Assembly: GCF_000143415.4 (NCBI RefSeq)
Contig: NW_003314297.1
Location: forward strand, 1,060,148 to 1,124,147
From: Selaginella moellendorffii
Lineage: Eukaryota; Streptophyta; Lycopodiopsida; Selaginellales; Selaginellaceae
Direction: 5' to 3'
DNA length: 64,000 nt
Shown: positions 46,201-54,883 of the stretch, piece after piece
Numbering within the stretch: position 1 is the stretch's first letter
Layout of the letters: each line of letters begins with the position of its first letter
Notes under the pieces: generated by a model
Database searches by the model: none
Told to the model about the DNA's origin: nothing
Seen by the model: the letters and a program-made list of their open reading frames with translations, nothing else
Made by a program: the position numbers and the translations under genes

Positions 46201-46740
46201 AAGAATTGCCTCGAAGAACCACGGGAACGAATCTCGAATCATGAAAAGGTGAACGAAGATGTTTTGGAGTCTATTCACGTGTTTGGTGCCCTGAGACTGT
46301 CAATGATAAACATGGTGCGTTTTCTGCAAAGTTATATAATATTAAATATATTTTTGTCAATGAAATTGGAAAAGCAACAAGATGGAAATATGACGCAGTA
46401 GTGGAGACAAATTTGTCCAAGACAAAGTCTAGCAATTACATACCCCAACCACGTATAACCTCTCTCGATCGAAAATGAAATGAAACACACATTTCTGTTC
46501 TAAAGATCGTTAAGATCCAACTATTTATTTGGATTTTTGTTCTTCCCAGTGGCAGTGAAATCTAGCGCGTGGTGATGCATGAGTTCATATATTATATAAA
46601 CTGTGAAAAAACTAAAAATGTTGTCTTTACTCGTATGGATTCACAGCTTCACTTCGTGTGTTGTTCTATGTCCCAGCAGTACAGAAGAGAAAAGGAATTG
46701 ACAAACACGGAACCACTTCCTCGACTAACTTTTAAAGGAC
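46201..46740. other. AT-rich intergenic stretch (unit C)
   Basis: Equivalent to 7024-7640 with about 100 bases deleted near 46335. No gene is seen. Confidence 0.4.
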
Positions 46741-46975
46741 AAAGAGATGCCGTCCCAAGAGGCGCCACTCAAGCATTGTATGCTGCCTCGAGCTATAAAT
46801 ACAAGCGGCCTCACAGATCAAATCACTTCTCTCGAATATACTAGAGTTTGTTGAACTCTTTGTTTCATAGGCTTGCTTGGTGTTGTTTTCGGTTCTCGCC
46901 ATGTTGCAAAGGTGCTCCCTGCCACCGATGCCCTCGAGGACGGCGCTGGTATGGCGGCTCTGTGATCGATAGTTT
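46741..46975 (+). pseudogene. Decayed third peptide gene (unit C)
   Basis: The TATAAATA box (about 46793) and the CHRCPRGRRW remnant are present. Here the leader still contains a TTGTTGAACTCTTTG stretch missing from A and B. No usable start. Confidence 0.45.
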
Positions 46976-47179
46976 CCTCTCAGGGATTGTTTTGCAAAGT
47001 TTGGCTTGTTCTTTGAAAGCGCCTTCAAATAGGAGAGAGCTGAAGAAAAAGTGGCATTGAAAAATCAAAGCTCTATCCAGGAAAACACCGGTACTTACTC
47101 ATTCAAGCCTCTAGAACGCGGCAGTCAGTGCTGCCCGGTCCTGCTGGTCGGACAGTTGTCCCCCCGGCTCACCACGGTG

Positions 47180-48850
47180 GCCGATCTAGAGCAGCGCGCA
47201 TTGTCGCTCGACGACGACTACGCGCAACTTCTCACAGCTTGCATCGAATTGCGTCAAGGCGCCACGCGCTCATCCTTGGGAGCACCCACCACTAATCCAA
47301 CCTCGCAAATCTTCTCATCCAACTCTATGGAAGGTGCTAGCGCGGATCGAGCATTGGCAGGTGTTTATCAGCATCCACGAGCCCAACAGATTCTCCTGGA
47401 ACTTGCTGCTTGGCGCTTATGCCCAAACTGGGTATCTTGAGGAAGAAAAAGAGCCGTTTGATCAGATGCCACAAGGGATGTTTCTGCATGGATGATTGTT
47501 ATGACGGCTTGTGAAAACCGTGGAAACTTGGAGGAATGCCAAGCATTGTTTGATCATGTTCCAGAATGGGATGAAGTTTTCTCGAACTCTCTACTTACAG
47601 TATATGCCCATAATGGGCATATGGATCAAGCAAGCCAGGTCTTTGATGGAGTGCTAGAACACAACATAGTTTCTTGGGTTGTTATGGTTACTGGGTATGC
47701 AAGAAAAGTTCTTGTTAAATACGCGCTAAGTGTGTTTTATGAGAATCCCCGAAACCAACGAGCTGGGATGAACTGTTCTTGTCACTGCATATGCCCAGCT
47801 TGAGCATAATGAAAAAGCCAAGGAGCTTTTCAGTAAAATGCCGCACCGCAACTTAATCTCGTGGAACGCAATGCTAGCGGCAACGTCCAGCCTGCAAGAA
47901 GCAAGGTCTCCGTTTGATGCCATGTCACAGAAGAACGTTGCATCGTGGTCGACAATATCACAGCACTGGCCGAGAGAAACCAGCTCGAAGAAGCTCGCAT
48001 TCTCTTCGATCGACATCCCCGACGACGTGGTGTGGACTGACATGATCTTGGCCTACTCCAACCGCGGCCACCTCGAAGAAGCCATGAAGATGTTTGCACG
48101 GATGCCACAGCGCGATCTCGTCGCTTAGACGGCAATGGTGGCGGCAATTGCTTTGCACGGGAGGTTGATGGATGCCATCTTGTTCGACCAAATGCCACAG
48201 CATGATAGCGTCGCGTGAAACACGCTGGGAGCTACATCCAGAGCAATTGCCCTCGTCCAGCGCGGGAGCTCTTCGCGGTCATGCTGGTGAGAGACACAGC
48301 GAGCTGGATTGCCGCGAGCACTCAAAGGGGGAAGCTCTTGCAGGCCGGGAAGATCTTCTCCACGTTGCCTGATCGGAGCATTGTGCCGTGGAACGCGATG
48401 ATCCATGGCTGCGCACAGAATGGCCACGATGAGTTTTTGACAGCATGGCGATGGAGGGCGAGGCGAGAAAAGCTGACTTGTGGAAGCTCCGAGTGGCACT
48501 CAACTACTTTCGATCTATGGTGGCCGCATTTCTCCATGTGATTCACTTCCAGGCAATGGCAGATGTGCCGGGACGAGCCGGGCTGGTTGCCGAGGCCGAA
48601 GGTCTGCTGCTGGTGATGCCCTTCCAGCCGCATTTCCTCGCGTGGAAGAGCTTGATCAGCGCTTGCAAAGTTCATGGCAGCGGCAAGAACATCGATGCTG
48701 CAGCTCGTGCCGCAGAGAAACTCTTGGACTCTGGCGCTCTACGTGCTCATGTCCAATCTGCAAAAGCAGGATTCCAGAGAAATCTTGCCTTCCAACGTTC
48801 ATGTGTGGCCTTCGAACAGCTCGAACTGGGACAGCACACTGCACCCAAGG
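47180..48850 (+). pseudogene. Broken PPR-protein gene (unit C)
   Basis: This is the most complete of the three fossils. It keeps repeats lost in A and B, for example MPHRNLISWNAMLA at 47838 and LPDRSIVPWNAMI near 48365, but has stops near 47470 and 48128 and a deletion in the C-terminal part near 48725. It clarifies that the ancestor had at least eight S-type repeats before the E-like end. Confidence 0.75.
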
Positions 48851-48977
48851 AAGAAGAGGGAAAAGTAAGAAACATAAACACAAAATTTGACCAACCTGAT
48901 GTGATCTAACTGATGAACAGCAAATTCGTTCAAATGAATTTGCTTGTGCACCAGCGAAGAGGTTTGGGAAGAATTTG

Positions 48978-49404
48978 GGAAATCTAGAGCTGGGGAATAG
49001 AGGCATAGTCGAGAATGTGCTCCAATTCTAAATCGAAGGAGGATCTAGTGTGCAATTGGAGTGGCTGCATGATAGAGTGCAGGTTCAAGCTGTTGTTGAG
49101 GATTGATGTATGTGAAATATGGTCCTGCAAGCCATTCCTTAAATGCGAGTCCAACCCAAGAAGTATTAACTATAGGACTTCTAAGGTTGAGCAGTCCAAG
49201 CAACATAACTATGCCACCATCCTTTGTGAAATTCATGATCAAGGTGGATAGAGTCAATGATCATTGCCACATGATTCCTTTAAGGTGGTAAAGAAAAATT
49301 GCATTGTTTCTTTCCATACTTGTACTTTTGTCATACAGAGAATTTCATATAGCATTATGCATCCAGTTTTGAAGTTGTGATGAAGGAAACTTTCGTTGAG
49401 TGCC
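48978..49404. other. Unique sequence right of the tandem array
   Basis: Homology to units A and B stops here. I see no gene, RNA or repeat. Confidence 0.4.
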
Positions 49405-50058
49405 TCAAGCTGTGATGCCATAAAGGAGAGATGTGGTGACTCTCATAGTAAAATGTTTTCCTTGTATCCCATCTGAAATAGACAACATGGACATAGTGCT
49501 AAACAGTGAGTAGTAAACTATTTGAGCAGCTGCCTCACACTGTTTCACTGATGTGCGCTTGCAGTGGAGTTGTAGATCAAGGTACTTCGTAGCTGGTGAC
49601 TTGGATGATCTCTTCCCCTCTGTAGAGCTGGTGTGGCAGTTCAAGCTGTGTTTTAGCGATGTTGACTGTAATCCCTGTTTCTTGCAGTAGTCCTGAAGTG
49701 TGGTGTGTTGGCACTGCAATTGTGTGCGAACAAGCATTGGTGTAGAGGAGAAGATGTAGGTAGAGTCCTGCTATTTGAATTTTGAATTGTGGAGAGGGAT
49801 TGTTGTTCAAAATTGTCTGGAGGGGTCTTGCTTGAACCCAGGATTGTTAATAATAGGAAAAGCATTGAGTTCCACTTGTATGTGGAGGTAGAATTGGTGT
49901 ATGGCTACAATCTTAACCAGTGCATGGAGCAGCTCTGACGTTAGATGAGAAATTAGGAGATTGAAAGAAACTTTGGCTTGTGATCTATCTTTGGAGTGAA
50001 CAGGTAGGTATTTATAAAATGGGATGATGACATGTTTTAAGAATTCATTTTGAGTCAT
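49405..50058 (-). pseudogene. LINE-like reverse transcriptase fragment, heavily decayed
   Basis: Minus-strand frames show, in order, GFKQDPSRQF (compare the QGDPLSP box), LLLYTN (compare the LLYADD catalytic box), TLQDYCKKQGLQ with VNIAKTQL (compare WC-NGL-VN-KTK) and YLDLQLH (compare YLG). The order and spacing fit a non-LTR retrotransposon reverse transcriptase, but frames change several times and the catalytic aspartates are lost. Confidence 0.4.
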
Positions 50059-50556
50059 TCTTTAAGCCAAACACAGAAAAAGTCTTCTAAAGACTAAGAG
50101 ACTTTTTGAAAAATGTTGCTTTGTTAATCTAAGAGACATATTGAAATCCTTATGACCTTAAACATGAATTTGGTGATATTGTGCTTGTGTACTTGAATAG
50201 GTATTGTTCCTACTTGCATGCAGCTTATCATCGGAATATGTTCAAGGTTTTGAAATCTAAAGCTAGGATTTTTACATTTTAAGATATTTAGATAATTAAT
50301 GCTGGTCTTCCATGGACTGTTTGGTGAATCCGCGTATGAAGTTTCTAGTAGTCATTTACTCTTACATTTTCTTGTGCGTTCCAGAAAAGCACAGCTTCTA
50401 TTCGTGGCAATTTCCGTGACAACAAGTCAGTCGTCATCTTCTAGAGACAAGCTATTGAAATTCGAGGACCACGTCACATAAAGAGACGAGTTCTTCTGGA
50501 GCCGCAAGAACACTCATCCCACTTCTCTTTGTTCAATCCTTGGTCAGGAGAGAGTG
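50059..50556. other. 5' flank of the phytocyanin-like gene
   Basis: AT-rich to about 50290; no other gene is recognised. The leader of the next gene probably starts in the last 100 bases. Confidence 0.35.
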
Positions 50557-51533
50557 ATGAAAATTCTCGCGATAGCTTGCTGCTTCGTCGCGATCGCCAT
50601 TCTTGGTGCTGCTGCCAGAGGAACGGATTACTATGTGGGCGATTGGACAAATGGCGTGAATTTCACGCAGTGGTCTCAAGGCAGAGTCTTCCACGCCGGT
50701 GATTTACTGAGTAAGTAAAAATTTCTACACCTATCTTCGGTGTGTTCTTGACTTAAACAACAAAATCTCTCGCAGTTTTCACAGTGTCCACGAGTGATAC
50801 CATCCTCAGGGTGTCACAATCTGTCTATAATAACTGCGAGTGGGATTTGCGCTTCCCCAAGATTTTCCCGGCTCCTTGGAAGACGACGTGGAACGAGACG
50901 GTGGTGCCATGGGTGGGAGAAAACTATTACGTTTCATCGGTCCAGGACAATTGCAAGGCCGGGAAGAAGTTTATGTTGAGCGTCCAATCTCCGCCGGTTT
51001 ACACTCCGAGAGAGTACACGGTTGGAGATGATCGAGGATGGGCTCCGGGTGTGAATTACTCGCAGTGGACTGCCAACAAAAACTTCTACTTCGGAGACTC
51101 TTTCAGTAAGTTCTCTAGATTTTTTCTCTCCATTTCTGGGAATGATCTTGGGATTTTTCCAGGGTTTTTGTTCAATGCCTCGGAGCACTCAGTGGTGGAA
51201 GTGTGGGAGCCCGGCTACCAGCTTTGCAACGAGTCCTACTTCTTGCCGGTGCTCGGACTCCCCACGCGGCAAGATGATGGAAGAACTTTGTTCAAGGTGG
51301 TACCGCCTCAGGGAATGCATTACTACACGAGCGGCAATGGGAACGATTGCCAGTCGGGGCTCAAGATGGCGCTGGAGATCAAGCCGCAGGACGAGGCATT
51401 CGCTCCATCTCCATCGCCGTCGGGTGGAGTTGCTGGGCAAGAAAGTTCCGCTGGTTATAGAACGATAAGTTTCCCGCTCTCGCTTGGATCTGGAGCAGCG
51501 ATCGTGGCGCTCTCACTGCTCGCCATGGCTTGA
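50557..51533 (+). CDS. Two-domain phytocyanin-like (early nodulin-like) GPI-type protein
   Basis: Exons 50557-50710, 50776-51105 and 51163-51533 give 284 residues. A signal peptide (about 1-20) is followed by two phytocyanin domains (about 23-125 and 137-245), a short Pro/Ser linker and a hydrophobic C-terminus (ending SLLAMA) typical of GPI-anchored proteins. Domain 1 lacks the first copper His (its HNV position reads ILRV). Domain 2 keeps an equivalent EHSVVEV, but the later ligands Cys, His and Met read Ser, Asp and Leu in the YYTSGNGNDCQSGLK region. The structural disulfide Cys are kept. It is therefore early-nodulin-like, without a complete type-1 copper site, and probably acts at the cell surface. 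Tandem domains are unusual for this family; most members have one. Confidence 0.75.
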
Positions 51534-51739
51534 TTGTGATTTTTTCTCGGGATTGTTTATAGTATACTTGATTGTTTTTGCTTTATCTGTTCGTTTCCAT
51601 TCCAGAAGAGCAAGAGCGTGCTACAACCGGCCCGCGGCACGTACCGCGCTGTGTACGTCACAGTGATTGATGCGTGGCGTAACCGCGTTCCAGATAAGCA
51701 AAGGAGGTCTCTAGAGTGTTCTTTGCACCTTGTGTGGAC

Positions 51740-52075
51740 ACGACATGGCCATGAAATCTCCACGGGCATACAAGCAGCTTCTGAGCCTTGTTTGCGGGGT
51801 GACGGGCGACGAGCGAGAAGTCCCCGGCATGGAAAACTTCCGGCCAAACTCAACACCAAGACTATCCGTCTAGCGGTGTTTAGCCGAGGACATGCCTGGG
51901 TTTTACTTTTCAAAAGTCAGTGTGCCTGGGTCTTGGTGCCGGAATAGAACGTCCCGCAAACGATTACAATGGCGACTCGTACCCGATCGTGAAGAACTGC
52001 AATCACTTCACGAACGACGCGTGCACAGGATTTTCAATTCCGGGTTGGGTGAACAGGCTCGCAATACTACCTTGG
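51740..52075 (+). pseudogene. Remnant of a PPPDE (DeSI-like) cysteine protease
   Basis: The segment at about 51955-52075 reads YNGDSYPIVKNCNHFTNDAC, then IPGWVNRLA. This is the catalytic-Cys block and following helix of plant DeSI/PPPDE proteins, which remove ubiquitin or SUMO. Upstream pieces (HGHEISTG near 51740; PGFYFSKVSV near 51895) match earlier parts of the domain in other frames. The frame is broken and the catalytic-His part is not recognisable. It could instead be a poorly spliced gene. Confidence 0.5.
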
Positions 52076-52367
52076 TATGTAAAGAAAAATTCACACTTGC
52101 CCAGACAGTACTGTTTTACTACTTCTATCAGATCATAGATATTCTCGTTTTTCTTTCTGCGTTTTTATCTTTTGCTTGGCTTCAGATTAGTTGTGTATTT
52201 TAAGAATCAATAAAAACGAAAAAGGAAGGCAAACAAGCTCAAAGCTGGAAGTTATGGAAGATAGGATTTGAGACGCTGCGTGTGGCTTGTCCTCTGGAAG
52301 GAGTCCCCGTTTTCACGCCCTGCATAAGAGAAAAATCAATAAAACTTTTGGAAAGGAAGATTAATAC
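52076..52367. other. Intergenic stretch
   Basis: Holds an AATAAAAA polyadenylation-like motif near 52206 and, on the minus side, the 3' flank of the coiled-coil gene. No gene is seen. Confidence 0.35.
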
Positions 52368-53603
52368 TTACTCCACCGCCGGACAATGGACTGGACAGTG
52401 GCAGCACTCCACGTCCTCAACGGCATCCTCGGCAGCGTCTCGCTCGAAGACCAGCTGATAGATCTTCTTCATCTGCTCCAGCGCAGTGCCACCGTACTGA
52501 CAGACAAAAGTGGCATAGACCTCAGGCTCTTCGGTGATCCCATGTGGAGCCACTCCTCGGATTGATCGGTGGTCGTAGCCCGTCCTTGCAAGCGTCGGCA
52601 CATCAAAACCGATTCCCGATGCCGAAGAGAGAACTGCAATGCGGGTGGGGTCCTGGATGAAGCCGCACCACCACCCAACATCAGGGACGTCCCCGTTCCA
52701 GACCGCATCCGGGAACATGCCTGCTACTTTCACTCTGAATGACTCCACTAGCTTCCTCTTGTACATGGCTTTGAGCGAAAGCAAGATCGGCGGCATCGAG
52801 GGCATCTCCCTTTTCAGTGCAGTGATCTGCTCATTCAGTGAAGTGATCTGCCCCCGCAGCTCCGAGTTCTTGTTTTGCAAAGCGGTGATCTTCTCCCGCA
52901 GCACCGAGTTCTCGTTTTGCAAAGCAGTGATCTTCTCCCGCAGCACCGAGTTCTCGTCTTCCAAAGCAGCGATCTTCGCGTCCGAAGCAGCGATCTTCAC
53001 GTTCAAAGCAGTGATCTGGTCCTGGAAGGCAGTGATCAGTGTTGTCACGGAATTGCTACCACTAGACTCAGCTGCCATCTCTACCGCTGCCTCCTTCATC
53101 TTGCCTTTCTTCTCGTCCTCTGCCTGCGCTGCCTGCGCCGCCACCTCTACCGCTGCCTCCTCCTTCATATTGCCTTTCTTCCTCTCCTCCGCCTGCGCTG
53201 CCGCCTCTTCCACGAGCAACATGCCTGCCTGGGCACTCGCATACTCCTGGGAACGCAGCGCCTGCCGGTACAGTAATCCAGTGTGATCTTTGCTGTTGGC
53301 ATTAGGGCAGTACGCAACAAAGCCGCCCTGTTCTATGAACTTACGCACGGCCCAGCCTCCCCTACCATGAGGATGAAGGTTTCGCTCCACGCCGACCTCT
53401 TCCGAGAGGCCAAGGGCGTTGAGCCACTCGTCCACGTCAGCTACAAAACCACTGTCGTTGCATAGATCGTCCATCTTCGACTCGGCAAGCCTCTGGGGCA
53501 CCGGCCAGTCCTTGCGAAGCTCGTAGTAGAGGATGGTCAGAGAGACAGGGCTAGCCGGTGGAGCCGCCTTTTTCTTCTGCTTCTCCTTGGTCTTATGCCC
53601 CAT
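52368..53603 (-). CDS. Coiled-coil protein of unknown family, 411 residues
   Basis: A single uninterrupted frame starts with a Lys-rich stretch (KTKEKQKKK). Residues 20-130 form a compact domain with Trp and Gly (HPHGRGGWAVRKF, FVAYCPNAN). Residues about 132-185 hold two copies of an Ala/Glu/Lys-rich helix (AAQAEERKKGNMKE and AAQAEDEKKGKMKE). Residues about 195-275 are a regular coiled coil with repeated LREKITALQNENS units of 14 residues. The C-terminal part (about 280-411) has several Trp and Cys (VGWWCGFIQDP, ECCHCPVHC). I do not recognise the family. The repeat units suggest growth by internal duplication; the N-terminal half could bind DNA or protein, but nothing in the sequence proves it. 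Confidence 0.6.
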   Translation of the reverse strand: MGHKTKEKQKKKAAPPASPVSLTILYYELRKDWPVPQRLAESKMDDLCNDSGFVADVDEWLNALGLSEEVGVERNLHPHGRGGWAVRKFIEQGGFVAYCPNANSKDHTGLLYRQALRSQEYASAQAGMLLVEEAAAQAEERKKGNMKEEAAVEVAAQAAQAEDEKKGKMKEAAVEMAAESSGSNSVTTLITAFQDQITALNVKIAASDAKIAALEDENSVLREKITALQNENSVLREKITALQNKNSELRGQITSLNEQITALKREMPSMPPILLSLKAMYKRKLVESFRVKVAGMFPDAVWNGDVPDVGWWCGFIQDPTRIAVLSSASGIGFDVPTLARTGYDHRSIRGVAPHGITEEPEVYATFVCQYGGTALEQMKKIYQLVFERDAAEDAVEDVECCHCPVHCPAVE

Positions 53604-53759
53604 CGCTCCTCACAACCCTAAAAGCCCCGCCACCCAAAAGTTTGTACAAGTCTCTAAACCTAGAGACCACAAAGCTCGATTTGTTGAATGGTGTCACCCT
53701 ACAGCACTGTTACAAAAATGTATGTTGTTTGATTCTTTGTTTCTCTCTTGTACATCTTG

Positions 53760-53797
53760 TGGAGCTCTCTCTCTGTCTCGCTCTCTCTCTCTCACTT
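53760..53797. repeat. Short (CT)n tract in the 3' flank of the uS5 gene
   Basis: An imperfect CT/GA run (GAGCTCTCTCTCTG...CTCTCTCTCTCTCAC) spans the uS5 stop region on the opposite strand. Confidence 0.6.
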
Positions 53798-54787
53798 CCA
53801 GAGCACCTCGATGGGGATCCCACGGAGCTCCGCCACCTCATGGAAGTGGCGGAGCTGCGACACGGCGTGCAGTGTGGCCCTGGCGTTGTTGAGCGTGTTG
53901 TCGCTCCCCATCTGCTTGCCTAGCGCGTTCTCGATGCCGGCCATCTCCAGGACGACGCGCACCGCGCCGCCCGCGATGATGCCCGTCCCCGGCGACGCTG
54001 GGCGGAGCATCACGTCCGCTGCGTGGTAGTGCCCGTCCACCCTGTGGCGAGAGAGTTAGAACAAAGGAAACCGAGACTCCAAGGATGACAGGAGTATCAA
54101 TCACCACACTCTGAGCAAGAACAAGCAGAGTTACCTGTGAGGGAAAGTCTTGTACTTGGTCATCCTCACGGTGACGATGTTCCTCCTGGCATCCTTGACG
54201 GATTTCTGGACAGCCGCGATCACCTCCTTGGCCTTTCCAACTCCAACTCCAACCTTTCCCTTCTTGTCACCCACCACCGATACCACCCTGAACTGGAGCT
54301 GCTTGCCCCCTTTCACCACCTTGGTCACTCGCCGGACCTGGACCACGGACTCCTCCAATCCATCCTTGGATCCCCCTCGCCGCCCCCCCATCCCTCCGGG
54401 GCCTCCTTCCTCTCCCCGCCGCCTTCTCCCGCCGCCACGCTCCTCCTCCTCCTCCGCCGTGCTCTCGGACGCCTTCTTTCGTTCCCAGGACGGCCCGTAG
54501 AGCGATTCGTAGGCCTCTTTGATCTCCTCCGTGCTCATCCCCACGTCGTCGTTGGGATCGGTCATGGATGGATCCGCGCGGAGCCGTCCCTTGTATGCGG
54601 CGGTCACGAGCAGCGCGGATTGTTTGCTCCTCCTCCCGCTGGCGATGAGAGGATTTGCAATGCCGATGCGCGGCTGCGACTTGAGGGAGAATGTGGGACG
54701 CCTGGCGATGGCGCAGGGCAGGCGTACCTGGGAGGATTCCAGCGCCGTGGCGGCGCCCGAGCTGAGCGAGAGAATCGCCGACGCCAT
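53792..54787 (-). CDS. RPS5: Plastid 30S ribosomal protein uS5
   Basis: Two exons (54135-54787 and 53792-54041) encode 300 residues. The start at 54787 opens a Ser/Ala/Arg-rich transit peptide (about 1-60). A Glu-run and Gly/Arg-rich linker (about 107-141) precede the uS5 RNA-binding domain (about 143-208; [16 protein letters not shown]). After the splice come the C-terminal domain motifs ([38 protein letters not shown]). uS5 helps decoding accuracy and helicase function in the small subunit; bacterial-type motifs plus a transit peptide indicate the plastid ribosome. An in-frame ATG at 54814 would only add nine residues. The neighbour DEG15 starts 97 bases away on the other strand. Confidence 0.9.
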
Positions 54788-54883
54788 TGAGCGATTTCGT
54801 TTATCTCTTCTCACGACGCCATAGCCAATCTCGAAATTCTAGCATAAGAGCCCTAATTCTTTCAATCAATCATTACCGAGGGG
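54788..54883. promoter_or_regulatory. Shared promoter between uS5 (minus) and DEG15 (plus)
   Basis: Only 96 bases separate the two start codons. The stretch includes GCCCTAATTC near 54850 (telobox-like) and no obvious TATA box. Both transcripts must start within this space or inside each other's leader, so regulation is probably shared. This is inferred from distance. Confidence 0.6.

Larger units (their letters stand above)
21535..48977 (+). repeat. Tandem unit C, split by a 20.8-kb retrotransposon insertion
   Basis: Unit C begins with the same CACACCTGG boundary. It lost about 1.7 kb (equivalent to 1887-3593) at 21917, is interrupted at 22192-43022 by nested elements, and resumes with the exact continuation of the unit (AATAAAAATTAAC). 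Homology to A and B ends near 48977, before the isomerase and inverted PPR part. Without the insertion it is about 6.6 kb. Confidence 0.8.

Noticed and set aside
52639-53286. Plus-strand frame of 215 codons opposite the coiled-coil gene
   Set aside because: A shadow of the repeated coiled-coil codons; no start context or domain.
53792-54787. Horizontal transfer from bacteria for uS5
   Set aside because: Bacterial likeness is expected for a plastid ribosomal protein; the transit peptide and intron show a normal plant nuclear gene.
54137-54790. Plus-strand frame of 217 codons opposite uS5
   Set aside because: Antisense of a well-supported ribosomal protein exon.
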